A stretch of 64,000 nt of DNA from positions 186,001-250,000 of the forward strand of contig NW_017962927.1 of the NCBI RefSeq assembly GCF_001661345.1. Direction: 5' to 3'. The translations under genes and the position numbers were made by a program. Below, piece after piece: positions 9,424 to 19,785 of the stretch (its first letter is position 1; the number at the start of each line of letters is the position of its first letter). Source of the stretch: Ascoidea rubescens DSM 1968. Taxonomy: Eukaryota > Ascomycota > Saccharomycetes > Ascoideales > Ascoideaceae. The notes beneath the pieces are model-generated. The model did not search any database. It saw only the letters and a list, made by a program, of their open reading frames with translations, and had not been told where the DNA came from.

Positions 9424-10428
9424 CTTACCAAATCAAAACTTCTATATCTTCATATTAATTTTGTAATATAATTATCTTAACTCAATCAATATAATTTATT
9501 CATTTTATAAATATAAAACTATATAATTTCTTTCTTTTTCTCCTTTTAATCGATACTATAACTCGTAAATAAATATAAAAAAACCAAAATAACATAAAAA
9601 TGACTAACAATTTTCCATTACAAATTATTTTCTCTCATTTATTTCATAATTTCATATTCAATATTCAATTGTCAATATTTTAATTAATTAATTAAAATTC
9701 AATTTAATTCATTCATAATTCTTTTTTACTTTTTTAAATTTTCATATTTTCATATTTTCATATTCTTTGTTCATATTCTTTTTTCTGTAATATTTTAGTT
9801 TTCTGATTATAATTTCAGTAAAGCATGTTAAATAAAATAATGATTGGATTATGCATATAAATGATGATAAAATGTTAAAAATTATATGATATGATAAACA
9901 CAAGGACAGAATAATAAAAAGTAATTATAGAAAGTTGTAGAAAGAAAATAAAACATAAAAAATTCTAAGAAGATATCAACCAAATAACAATCTTTTATTT
10001 TTTTTTTGTTTTGTAAAAAAGCAAATCAATAAACAGTAGGATATAATAAAAAAAATAAATAAAACTTTGAAAGTTAACTTTTTTTTTCCTAAAAGAAAAA
10101 ATAAAAAAATACAAATTTAGCTAATACAAAAAAAAAACAGCGTCAATATCAAAAAAATTATAAATCAGAAATTTAAAATAAAAAAAAAGAATTTGACAAA
10201 TTTAAAAATGAAGGATAATAAGAAAAAAATAAAGATAAAAGAAAAAAAAATTGTAAAAAGATACAAATGATTAATGAAATTGAATATTTTAAGAGAAAAA
10301 AAATATATTTATAGTAAATAAAAAAATCAGGAAACAAAAAAAAAAAATAAAAGACAAATAAATAAAACAAAAAAAAATTATTAAATCATTAATTTGTTCT
10401 AAAAAAAATTGACTTTTTTCTAAGAAAA
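9424..10428. other. Convergent AT-rich intergenic region
   Basis: About 1 kb between the 3' ends of DBR1 and the RRM gene. It is extremely AT-rich, with many poly-A/poly-T tracts. I see no credible gene; the 65-codon minus-strand frame at 10173-10370 is homopolymer translation. Confidence 0.7.
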
Positions 10429-11868
10429 TTATTTCTTTGATGAAGCTACATCAGCTTTTGGAGCAGCAACAGGTGTTGGAGCTGCTTCAGTTTTGAGGGT
10501 AGCAGCAGGTTTTGGAGCAGCGGCAGATTTAGAAACAACAGTTTTTGTTGAAGGTTTTGATTCTGGAGCATGCTCACTGTCAGATTCAGATTCAGACTCA
10601 GAGTGAGAATCTTCGACTCTTGAGTCGATGGCAACTTGGACTTTAATTTCTCTGTTGTTTAATTTTTCACCATTGAATTCTTTAATAAATTTGAGTTGTG
10701 TTCCTTCATCTTCAAATCTAACAAAGGCAAAACCTCTACCTTTGATTATTTTGTTGTGTTTTCTCAAGTAGAAGAGTTGTTTGAAGGGTAATTTTCTTGT
10801 TGGGACTTTAATCCAAACAGGGTTGTAGCCCTTTTCTTTGAGGATTGATTTTAATCCAGCTTTATTCAAGTAAAAATCGACATTTGAGATGTAAACAGTG
10901 GTCTTTGATGGAACACCATCTTCTAGAGGGGTTGATTTGTTTAAAGGTTTTGGGCCATTTTGGTGAGACTTTTGTTCGGATGATTTATTGAAAGGTTTGA
11001 AAGGATGAGTTTTGTTTTGATGAGATTTCTTTGTAGTGGCGGGAGAAGAATTTGAGTCAGAATCGTAATCGGAATCAAGATCGGAACCAGAGGTTATATC
11101 AGAATCAGAGTCCTTCTTGAAAGATGGTTTCTTTTGGTTTTTATTAAAGGATCTAGTTTTTTTCTTTGTTGGGTCAATGGATTTGACATTTTTAGGTTGA
11201 GCCTTTCTAATGTAAATGTATCTTTTATTGAATTCAGTGTTGTCGAATTTTGAGACTAAAGAGTCAATATCGTCTTTATTTTGCAAGTTTATGAAGGCGT
11301 AACCCTTTGATACAACTCTGTTGTAGGCTCTTCTTTTAGGAATGTCAACCTTGTCAATTTTGAAATCTTGAAACAATTCTAATAATTCTTCTTCAGTGGT
11401 TTGGTAATCAACGTTACCAATATAAAGACGAGAATCCAAGTTGACGTCAGAATCAGAAGAGTGTGCATCGGAAGCTGGAATAGATGAGAAAGATGAGGAA
11501 GAAGCAGGAGGAGTAGAAGTGGTAGCGGTAGTGGAAGGTTTAGCTGGAGAAACAGACTTTTCGGTTTTTGGAACAGCTGGAGCAGCAACTGGAGTAGAAG
11601 AAGCAGCTGGAGTTGGAGCTTTAGCAGCTGGAACTGGAACTGGAGCTTTAGCTGGAGTGGCTGGAGTAGCTGGAGCCTTAACTGGAGCAGTTGATGCTTT
11701 GACTGGAGCAGCTGGGAGTGGGGTAGAAACAGGTTTAACAGGAGCAGAAGTTGGAACAGCTGGAGTAGCAGGTTTAGCTGGAGCAGTAGTTGCTGGGGGA
11801 GTGGCGGTTTTAGCTGGAGCTGGAGCTGGAGCTGGAGCTGGAGCAGTAGAGTTGGTTGCAGTAGCCAT
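10429..11868 (-). CDS. Two-RRM RNA-binding protein with Pro/Ala-rich N-terminus
   Basis: The 479-residue product has two RNA recognition motifs. The first is at about residues 145-225 (RLYIGNVDY as RNP2, KGYAFINL as RNP1). The second is at about 322-415 (TTVYISNVDF as RNP2, GRGFAFVRF as RNP1). The first 140 residues are Pro/Ala/Thr/Lys repeats (APAPAPAPA), the linker is Ser/Asp/Lys-rich, and the tail is Ala/Pro-rich. The layout resembles small fungal two-RRM proteins such as Rnp1 or Sbp1, but I cannot assign an orthologue. The sequence suggests binding to mRNA or rRNA; no localisation signal is clear apart from basic stretches. The start is the only in-frame ATG before the repeats. An excellent three-unit heat-shock element lies about 600 bp upstream. 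Confidence 0.85.
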   Translation of the reverse strand: MATATNSTAPAPAPAPAPAKTATPPATTAPAKPATPAVPTSAPVKPVSTPLPAAPVKASTAPVKAPATPATPAKAPVPVPAAKAPTPAASSTPVAAPAVPKTEKSVSPAKPSTTATTSTPPASSSSFSSIPASDAHSSDSDVNLDSRLYIGNVDYQTTEEELLELFQDFKIDKVDIPKRRAYNRVVSKGYAFINLQNKDDIDSLVSKFDNTEFNKRYIYIRKAQPKNVKSIDPTKKKTRSFNKNQKKPSFKKDSDSDITSGSDLDSDYDSDSNSSPATTKKSHQNKTHPFKPFNKSSEQKSHQNGPKPLNKSTPLEDGVPSKTTVYISNVDFYLNKAGLKSILKEKGYNPVWIKVPTRKLPFKQLFYLRKHNKIIKGRGFAFVRFEDEGTQLKFIKEFNGEKLNNREIKVQVAIDSRVEDSHSESESESDSEHAPESKPSTKTVVSKSAAAPKPAATLKTEAAPTPVAAPKADVASSKK

Positions 11869-12831
11869 TTTTTGTTATGAGCTGAATTGAAATAATCAAG
11901 ACTATTAATTGAGTGAAATTAAAAGGGAAGAAAGAGAAATGAAAAGAAAATTGTTAAAAACCAGAGACAATTGAAGAAAGAAAAAACAGTAATGAAAATT
12001 AATTATCAAGTAGAGTTATTTTAGATTGTTGTGTAAAAAGAAAAAGAAGTACCACAAGTATCAGAAATATTTTAGAATTTATAAAATTTATACAATTGTT
12101 TTGTTTTAAATAGTTTTTGTTTGAACTTTGTTTACTTTAAGTTCTAGTTTGAAGATACTTAATTGAGAAATTGAATTGAATTAATAAAATTATTTATATA
12201 AAATAATTGAGAATGAAGATTGATTTGAAATTAGTTGATGGGAAATAAACAAAATTTTCTTTTGCTTTTTGTTCAATTTTTTTTATTGTTTTTTTTGAAT
12301 GCAATGAAAAAGACAGGTTTAAAATTGAAAAATTTGCGGTGGTCACATGAATACCACCTGCAGTATCGAGAAAAATATTTGAAAGTAGTACTATATCACG
12401 TGATCGTTGTGTATAAAATCCCTAAGCACATGGGAGAACGCGGGCATTTGCGTGTGGCACCACAGTAGAAACTTCCAGAAAACACAGCAAGCATGGATGT
12501 GCATACAACAGCGTAGTGCTACATGACCCACTGATGCAGAACAGAGCCAGCGCTGTGGAACCTCTTTTACTGTTTTTGCTGTTTTTGCTGGAAAATGGAA
12601 GAACTGAAAGAAAATCAATCAAAAACAATAAAAGAAAAGTGTAGAATAAGAATAAAAGTACCGGTGCATTGTAAAAACAAAATAAATATAAATAAAAAGT
12701 GTATAAAGAAGATGTGTTGGGGATTGATACAACAAGGATGGGAAAGTATTAATGAGTAGAGTTGTGCTTTGTGTTTGAGTTTAGTCGATTTTATTGGTTT
12801 AGTATATGTTCAAGTTGATTAGATTCATTAT
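11869..12831. other. RRM-gene promoter and QCR6 3' flank
   Basis: A 963-bp spacer. AT-rich at both ends, with a more GC-rich core (about 12340-12560) holding TATCACGTGATC (E-box CACGTG), GTGCATAC words and a heat-shock element. No gene seen. Confidence 0.6.
12468..12480. promoter_or_regulatory. Perfect three-unit heat-shock element
   Basis: GAAACTTCCAGAA fits nGAAnnTTCnnGAAn exactly, the Hsf1 consensus. It lies about 600 bp upstream of the RRM gene and about 350 bp downstream of QCR6. Confidence 0.5.
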
Positions 12832-13315
12832 CTATTTCAATTTATAAAACAATCTTGGAGCTGCACAATCGTTGAGACAGTGGTGCAAGTGGAAGAACTC
12901 TTCAATGCAGTCTTCTTTGTAGTCCTTTTGGTCATAGTCTTCTTCTTCCATTTCTTTGGTTACTCTTTCAACACACTCGTGGTAGTGGTGCAACAATGGT
13001 TTGCAGCTAGCAGTTTCAGAACACTTGCTTCTCAAAGTGTCAAATTGGTCTTGTGCTTCTTCTTCGTCTTCATCATCTTCGTCTTCCTCTTCCTCTTCTT
13101 CGGCTTCTTCACTAGCTTCTTCAACTTCTTCTTCTTCTTCCTGCTTGTAATGACATGAAATGGTTCACTGTAAATTAGTAAATTGGTCAAATCAACTCAA
13201 TCTGTGCCGACATCCATCTCTTAATTTCCAAAAAATCGGCAAAATACAATCTACTTACTTCTTCAGCGTAGGCTGTTGGTAACATTGATTCTAATAAATC
13301 CTTTAAAAATTCCAT
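12832..13315 (-). CDS. QCR6: Cytochrome bc1 complex subunit 6 (hinge protein), one intron
   Basis: Qcr6 is the acidic subunit of respiratory complex III that helps dock cytochrome c to cytochrome c1. The spliced gene is complement(join(12832..13140, 13259..13315)), 121 residues. Exon 1 encodes MEFLKDLLESMLPTAYAEE, then a GTAAGT donor (13253-13258). A TACTAAT branch site lies at 13174-13180 and the acceptor is CAG ending at 13141. Exon 2 starts with a long Glu/Asp run, then QDQFDTLRSKCSET and the conserved C-terminal part with paired Cys (LLHHYHECVERV, KEDCIEEFFHLHHCLND, APRLFYKLK). The acidic run and the EEFFHLxH motif are diagnostic. It is divergent from RPL2 across a 653-bp promoter. Confidence 0.93.
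13141..13258 (-). other. QCR6 intron
   Basis: 118-nt spliceosomal intron, phase 0. Donor GTAAGT, branch TACTAAT, acceptor ACAAGCAG. The acceptor choice is set by the frame of the Glu run. Confidence 0.85.
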
Positions 13316-13968
13316 TTTCAATTATATTATATTATATTATGATATTAAATTTATGAGATCTTTATATTATAAGTATATTTTAACGGTCCTGTGTATACTA
13401 CGATGTTTTGTCGATGAGTATCCAAGATTGATTACAATTTCAATAAATATATATCTCTGATCGTATTGCACTAATTTTATTTTTCACGATTAATTGATAA
13501 ATTATTCAACTGCACCAAAAACCGTTCCTCCATCACTAATTTCAATAATGCACGATTTTATTGGTTATCTCGAGAGTACTCAATTACCCTGAATGTGTTC
13601 CTTCCTATAGAAGCAACTTCTTCATCAGGAAATTCCTGATAAAGACAAAACATGATCACATGCTCTTTCTGCAGCATTAACACTTTGCAGTATGCATATA
13701 CACACGCATCACTGCTCAGTATGCATATACCCTATTGATTTTTAGAGCCCTATTTGCATTCCCGTGATTGGGTCATTGCTCGCAACGCAAAAGCTTGCAT
13801 GTGACTGTCTTCACGTGTTTTAACATCCTGCATACATCGAAACTCCGTTTCATGGAAACTTTCAAAAATTTCAATATACATCTTCATTATATCCATCAAG
13901 ATTGTCTAAAGAGGTTCGTTTCCTTTGGTTTTTTTTTCTATCCACACAAGACAAATTTATAATAAACA
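13316..13968. promoter_or_regulatory. Divergent QCR6/RPL2 promoter
   Basis: The region holds an ATTGG (inverse CCAAT, candidate Hap2/3/4/5 site) near 13559, fitting a respiratory gene. It also holds two exact copies of a 14-mer, CAGTATGCATATAC, at 13688-13701 and 13717-13730, and a CACGTG at about 13813. Poly-T lies just upstream of the RPL2 start. Confidence 0.5.
13688..13730. repeat. Direct 14-mer repeat CAGTATGCATATAC
   Basis: Two exact copies start 29 bp apart, about 240-280 bp upstream of the RPL2 ATG. The core TATGCATA is palindromic and recurs in other promoters of this window (for example near 60545). Confidence 0.7.
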
Positions 13969-15592
13969 ATGGGTATGTTTAATGGCTCTAACTTCATCTG
14001 ATTTTTTATCCTAATTCTGTGAATTCCTATATTATCGTCATTTTATTATCTAATTTCTCATTTACTTTCTTGGATTTTTAACGTTTAAATTGAATCAATA
14101 AATATCGAACTTCACTTTCAATTTGATAAAAAGAATAATTACATTAATATAATTATAATTTTATTCATATTCATATTTATAATCTTAATTATATTTATAT
14201 TTATATTTATAATCTCAATCATAATTTGAAACCATTTAACGTTAGTTCAAAATTTTAATTTTTTATTTTAAAAAAGCAAAAAAAATGTTTAATTTATATT
14301 AAAATTAAAAAATCGTCTATTTTATAAATTTGATTAATCCTCCTTTTTTTTGGCTTAATCTTTTTAATCATTAATCATTATTCAATTGAATACGATTCAA
14401 GCCAATAAAAATCAATAATATCAAAAAAAATCATTAAAAATTTTAGTTATAATTTCTGAAAAGAATTATTTCAATATCCAAAATTTCAGTTTAATTTATT
14501 TGTAGGAGTTCAATTATAAATTCAAGTAAAAATCAATTTTGTAATTGAATTATTTTTCATAAAATGCAATTAGTTTTAATTTTTAATGGTTTAATTAATG
14601 AAAATTTACTATTATTCTATTTTATTTTTTTATTTATTCAATCATTGCAAACTTTTAATTAATATCAATTGAATAACTAAATCAACTTAAAATCTAATAT
14701 TTTCAATCTCGCATTATATTTTCAATTCAGAACAATAGATTAATTTGCAGAATCATTGGAAACTTTGATTTTTACGTTTATTTTAACCTTCTCTTCTCTT
14801 TTTGTTCATTTTACTAATATATCTCTTAAAGGTCGTGTTATTCGTAACCAAAGAAAAGGTGCTGGTTCAATTTTCCTTTCCCACACCAGATTGAGAAAAG
14901 GTGCTGCCAAACTAAGAACTTTAGATTACTCTGAACGTCATGGTTACATTAGAGGTTTAGTCAAGAAAATCATTCATGATCCAGGAAGAGGTGCTCCTTT
15001 AGCTGAAGTCGTCTTCAGAGACCCTTACAAATATAAATTAAGAAAAGAAATCTTCATTGCCAATGAAGGTATGTACACTGGTCAATTTATCTACGCCGGT
15101 AAAAATGCCTCTTTACACATTGGTAACGTTTTACCTTTATCTTCTGTTCCAGAAGGTACCATCTTATCTAACGTTGAAGAAAAAACCGGTGACAGAGGTG
15201 CTTTAGGTAGAACCTCTGGTAACTACGTTACTGTCATTGGTCACAATCAAGACGAAGGTAAAACCAGAGTAAAATTACCTTCTGGTGCCAAAAAAATATT
15301 GTCTTCTTCTGCTAGAGGTGTCATTGGTGTCGTTGCTGGTGGTGGTAGAGTTGATAAACCATTATTGAAAGCTGGTAATGCTTTCCACAAATATAAAGTC
15401 AAGAGAAACTCATGGCCAAAGACTAGAGGTGTTGCTATGAATCCAGTCGATCATCCTCATGGTGGTGGTAACCATCAACATATTGGTAAAGCTTCAACTA
15501 TTTCCAGAGGTGCTGTTCCAGGTCAAAAGGCTGGTCTTATTGCTGCTAGAAGAACTGGTTTGTTACGTGGTACTCAAAAGACTGCTGATTAA
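13969..15592 (+). CDS. RPL2: 60S ribosomal protein uL2 (Rpl2), one intron
   Basis: Rpl2 is the universally conserved large-subunit protein at the peptidyl-transferase region. The gene is join(13969..13972, 14834..15592). Exon 1 is only ATGG; splicing to GTCGTGTT gives [16 protein letters not shown], the exact Rpl2 start. Donor is GTATGT at 13973; a TACTAAT branch lies at 14812-14818; acceptor AAAG ends at 14833. The mature protein is about 254 residues with the signature [18 protein letters not shown] near the C-terminus and [12 protein letters not shown] at the end. Codon usage is strongly biased (GGT, GCT, AGA, TTA), as expected for high expression, and no CTG codon is used. Confidence 0.97.
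13973..14833 (+). other. RPL2 intron (861 nt)
   Basis: Long AT-rich intron after the first base of codon 2. GTATGT donor, TACTAAT branch 15 nt before the acceptor. I looked for C/D-box snoRNA features inside and saw no convincing pair. Confidence 0.9.
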
Positions 15593-16068
15593 TTTATTTA
15601 ATATCAATAATGAATAACAATAAATATAATCTCAAGTATTAGTGTATTAATTTTGTAATTTACATTTTTATTTGTTTAGAAATGTTTACGTATGTTTTAA
15701 TTAATTTATCTCATCTCTTCTGTACTGTACTGAACTACTCTGTTGTCATTTTTTGCCTTTTAAAATTAAATCCACAATTATTTATTATTCGCCTTCTTTT
15801 TTAAAAACTGATGCAAGTGAAATTAAAACAATGAAACTAAACAATAATATTAATATAAAAACAAAAACTAATAAAATCTATAACAAAAACTAGAATAAAA
15901 ACTAAAATTACTGTTAATTGAAAATAAAAAATAAAATGCCTTGTTGAAATAAATATTTTCACAATTTCTTAAGAACATAAAAACAAAAAAAGATTTAAAT
16001 AAAAATAAAAATAAACAAAAAAAAAGAAAAAGAAAAAGAAAAAAAAAGTACATTAATCAGTTAACCAT
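15593..16068. other. Convergent intergenic region RPL2/MNN4-like
   Basis: AT-rich 476 bp between two 3' ends, with A-rich tracts next to the MNN4-like stop. No gene seen. Confidence 0.65.
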
Positions 16069-19000
16069 CTAAAACACATTATTTATCATCCATTGCTCAG
16101 GTCTTACTACTTCATAATTGGATTTCTTATATATGATGTTTTTCATTTTGGTAATATTATAATTATGGAAGACTGATTTAAGATTTCCATAAAGATCATT
16201 TTCTTCTGATGTTAACAATTTAAACTCTTCTGCATGATTCAAATAATAGTCCTTATAGTATTCAAATTCTTCTCTTATCTTTTCATCAAAAACATAGCAT
16301 AATTTTCCCAACTTGATTTCTAAATTAGACGAAGAAAAGTCATAATCATCTTGATCATATATAAGAATATCTTCCAACTCATTAGCAGTTACCGAAGCTG
16401 CATTTTCTGGTTGTTTATTCATCAATTCTTTTAATATGGTTTTGTATTTGCTAAGACTAACAGGGCATGTATCCTTTGGTACCCACATCTGTAAATAAAC
16501 AAAATATTTGTGTTCGTGAAACACTCTTCTGAAAAACACATTATCTGAGTATTCAATAACCAAATTTCTTATAAAATTCCTTGGTAAATAAGTCAATGAA
16601 TTTTCAAAGAATGTTGGAACCAATGGGAAAATTGTGTTTTTATCATAAAAATGATTGTTCTTGCAATGAACAGCATCTTTGAACATCACATTAATATCTG
16701 TATCTAAAACTTGTTTTTGAGTCTTATTTATAGTATTATTAGATTCATATTCAATCAATTGATTTTTCACAGGCGCAAATAATTCTCTAGCAACTGAAAG
16801 AACTATATCTTGTTTCGAAATAAACTTGTTGTTTTTGATTTCAGGATTATATCTGATACCTTGGAAAAATTTGTTATACATAAGAGATTTGAGGATTTTA
16901 GAATATGAATGATCATCATGGCTCGATAATAATTGTGCCTTTATATCTAAATTATCTTGAGCTGATGATATAAAATCACTTAACGCTGTAATATCGATAT
17001 AAACACCAGATTGGATATCAATTAATCTTGCATCAATGTGATTTAAAAATTGGTTCTGATAGTTATTTCTATTCACAAAATTTTCATTAATCTCGAAATA
17101 ATAACCTCTAAACCCTAATTCAGCATTGGTATCAATACTGAATTTGATATTTTTACCATCCTTTAATTCCTGATCAATATCCGAGTAATCGTATAGAATA
17201 GTATTATTCAACGTTTTGGCCAACTTATAAAGTGATTGAATAGGTAGTTGAACATCAAAATCTTGATCCCATGGCAATGCAAATCCATTAAAAAACCATC
17301 CAATAACTGGACCATGATTCAACCAAGTTGGCACATCAAATTGATTGCATAAATTGAACCACACTCTTATCAATCTATGAAGTATAGTTAAATGGTCATT
17401 TTGATCTGTATAAGTTACTTCTTGAAAAAATCTCCAATCGTAGTGATCAAGCGAAAATTTACGGACACTTTGTAATCCAAAATATCTTGTCTCTTGAAAA
17501 GGGAATTTTTTAGCAGTTTTAAAGAATAGTTCTTTTAAATGACTGATTTGCTCATAATCATAATCACTATAATACTCATGATTTTGGTTTAATTCTTCAA
17601 AATCATTTTGGTATTCTTTTGTATTTGGTTTTTGAATCTCCATTTGGGAGTTAATTTCAGAATCAAGATTATTGTCAACAATCAGACCTTCGTTCAAATA
17701 AATTTCATCATTAAACACAATATCTTCAATTTCCTTTTCCATTGGTTCTTCTCTTTTCATTTTTTTTTTTTTTTTCTCTCTTTTGGTATTTGGATTAGCA
17801 TCAAAGCTGTCCGAGTCTTTATAATCGTTATCCAAATTATCCTTTAAAGATTGTTCACTTCTTAATTCCTCTTGAGCAGCTTCATCGAGATGAGTGACTT
17901 CAGTTGATATGTTGATTTTTACCTTTTCAAAATCAACAACTTGCGATAAGTCATCAAATAAATTAATTTGAGTAGAAAATTCATTTAACTTTTGAAATTC
18001 CTTTTTAATATTCCACTCAAATATATCCGTAGGATAATTGTAGAGATTCAAATTTGGATGAAAGCTATTTTTCTTATTGCTAATCAAAAAAGGTTTTTTA
18101 AAAATAAAATCGTAATTATCCTTCAAGATGTCAACTTCAAACTTTTCAAATGATTTTTGATTATTTGGAGGTGTTGGCTCAGAATTAAAGGAAAACAAAT
18201 GATTTAATTTTTTAACCTCGTGATAGGATGAAATACCTTTGATTAATAGATTAGCTACATTTTCATTAACAAATGATTTAAAATCGGGATTTTTATCAAG
18301 ATTATCAAGATTATAATTTTCATTATCATTTTCATTATAATATTTAAATTTATCATTTAAAAGGGTCATTACTTTTAAGTTGTTATTTATGAAAATGGAA
18401 GTTAAGTTATCAAGATAAGAATTAAAAATGTTTAAATTTTGTATGGTTAAATCAGTTTTAGGATCCTCAACAGTTATAGTTGGAATAATTAAAGTTTTTT
18501 TTGTGGATGATTTTTCATCTTTCAATACGTTTAGTAGGATGATATTCTTTGGAGAAGGAAATGAAGTCAAACCATATATTATCGAATATAAAGTTCTAAA
18601 ATCTAAGCCTTTTTGGCCATTAGTATATTGGTCAAATTTTTTCACTATTTTAAAAGGCAAGTTGTAAGTATTATTTTGAGAAAATTTTAAAGGCTGACAG
18701 TTATCTTTAATTAGAGAATAAATTTCTTCATCATTTAAAATATCATCATAATGTAAAAAACTGTAGCAGTCCATATTTTGAAGAACAACTTTATTAAACA
18801 AAGGGTGTGTTTGTAATCTTCTTGAGTAATTTAAAAGCATGTTCCAATTAAAAGGAAGTTTGAAATCATTTGACAATTTTATTATATTGTTGTTGATATC
18901 GTTATTTGATAAATAATTTGAAACAAGATTTTGGTTTATTAAATATAACCAAAAAGAAGGCAATAGTCTTGGATCGAATTTATTGAAGTTTTTAAAGGTA

Positions 19001-19785
19001 TTGAAATAATTTTCTAAAGTATTTGGTTTGTTTAAATTATCATAGTTTGATACGAATAGATTATTTAGAGATAAAAAAGATCTAGTTCTTTGATTTTTCT
19101 TTGAATTTATATTGAAATAGTTATTATTTATAATCTTTGAGCTAAAATCATTCATCAAAGATTTATATTTTATGATATTGTTGTAATTCAAATTGGATAA
19201 TAAATTGTTTAAAAAAATTGAATTTTGATTGAAAATTCGGTGAAAATTTAAATTTTTAGATGTTTTTTTACCAATTTTGTTTATATTTAATAAAATGCTA
19301 TTATATATCTTTTGATGACTATTTAAATAGTCGATAGAATCTTCATTTGAAAAATCAGTCACTTCATGATTATCAGTTCCAACCAAGATGTTAAAATTAT
19401 GTGTGACAGAATCCTGATTATCCGCTGTTATTTCTGTGGTATCTAGATTATTAATATCGCTAAGGCTATCTGCATTTTCATCGTTATCAGCATTATTATT
19501 ATTGATGTGGTTTTTAAGATCTATTATATTAACAAGATTTTGGTTATTTTGATCGGATTTTTGATCGATCCCATTTTTCATATACAAAGAGTTATTATAG
19601 TAGGACTGGTCGTTTGAAACATAGAGATAATTTATGGAAAGGACTATGATACAGAATATGGCTAATAAAATGAATAATTTGAATCTTCTATTGATACTTA
19701 TAGAGACAAGATGCGAATTGTAAGAAATATTTAATCTTTTTTTAATCTTTCTAATATTGGAATCGAAAGAATATCGAAATAACAT
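16069..19785 (-). CDS. MNN4: Mnn4-like LicD-domain protein, regulator of mannosylphosphate transfer
   Basis: Mnn4-type proteins are Golgi type II membrane proteins needed for adding mannosylphosphate to cell-wall mannoproteins. The product has 1238 residues with a short cytosolic N-terminus, a membrane anchor at about residues 34-52 (FKLFILLAIFCIIVLSINYLYV) and a long Asn-rich lumenal stalk. A LicD-type domain lies at about 800-1000, with WFNLCNQFDVPTWLNHGPVIGWFFNG and ALPWDQDFDVQLP (the DxD-like metal motif). Further conserved stretches are RLIDIQSGVYIDITALS and a C-terminal AVHCKNNHFYDKNTIFPL. A Lys-rich patch (KREKKKKKMKREE, about residue 670) recalls the KE repeats of S. cerevisiae Mnn4 but sits internally. 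Mnn14-like paralogy is possible; I give the symbol for the family. Confidence 0.85.
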   Translation of the reverse strand: MLFRYSFDSNIRKIKKRLNISYNSHLVSISINRRFKLFILLAIFCIIVLSINYLYVSNDQSYYNNSLYMKNGIDQKSDQNNQNLVNIIDLKNHINNNNADNDENADSLSDINNLDTTEITADNQDSVTHNFNILVGTDNHEVTDFSNEDSIDYLNSHQKIYNSILLNINKIGKKTSKNLNFHRIFNQNSIFLNNLLSNLNYNNIIKYKSLMNDFSSKIINNNYFNINSKKNQRTRSFLSLNNLFVSNYDNLNKPNTLENYFNTFKNFNKFDPRLLPSFWLYLINQNLVSNYLSNNDINNNIIKLSNDFKLPFNWNMLLNYSRRLQTHPLFNKVVLQNMDCYSFLHYDDILNDEEIYSLIKDNCQPLKFSQNNTYNLPFKIVKKFDQYTNGQKGLDFRTLYSIIYGLTSFPSPKNIILLNVLKDEKSSTKKTLIIPTITVEDPKTDLTIQNLNIFNSYLDNLTSIFINNNLKVMTLLNDKFKYYNENDNENYNLDNLDKNPDFKSFVNENVANLLIKGISSYHEVKKLNHLFSFNSEPTPPNNQKSFEKFEVDILKDNYDFIFKKPFLISNKKNSFHPNLNLYNYPTDIFEWNIKKEFQKLNEFSTQINLFDDLSQVVDFEKVKINISTEVTHLDEAAQEELRSEQSLKDNLDNDYKDSDSFDANPNTKREKKKKKMKREEPMEKEIEDIVFNDEIYLNEGLIVDNNLDSEINSQMEIQKPNTKEYQNDFEELNQNHEYYSDYDYEQISHLKELFFKTAKKFPFQETRYFGLQSVRKFSLDHYDWRFFQEVTYTDQNDHLTILHRLIRVWFNLCNQFDVPTWLNHGPVIGWFFNGFALPWDQDFDVQLPIQSLYKLAKTLNNTILYDYSDIDQELKDGKNIKFSIDTNAELGFRGYYFEINENFVNRNNYQNQFLNHIDARLIDIQSGVYIDITALSDFISSAQDNLDIKAQLLSSHDDHSYSKILKSLMYNKFFQGIRYNPEIKNNKFISKQDIVLSVARELFAPVKNQLIEYESNNTINKTQKQVLDTDINVMFKDAVHCKNNHFYDKNTIFPLVPTFFENSLTYLPRNFIRNLVIEYSDNVFFRRVFHEHKYFVYLQMWVPKDTCPVSLSKYKTILKELMNKQPENAASVTANELEDILIYDQDDYDFSSSNLEIKLGKLCYVFDEKIREEFEYYKDYYLNHAEEFKLLTSEENDLYGNLKSVFHNYNITKMKNIIYKKSNYEVVRPEQWMINNVF

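Noticed and set aside
11441-11890. Plus-strand Gly/Ala-rich 149-codon frame
   Set aside because: Antisense of the Pro/Ala repeat of the two-RRM protein.
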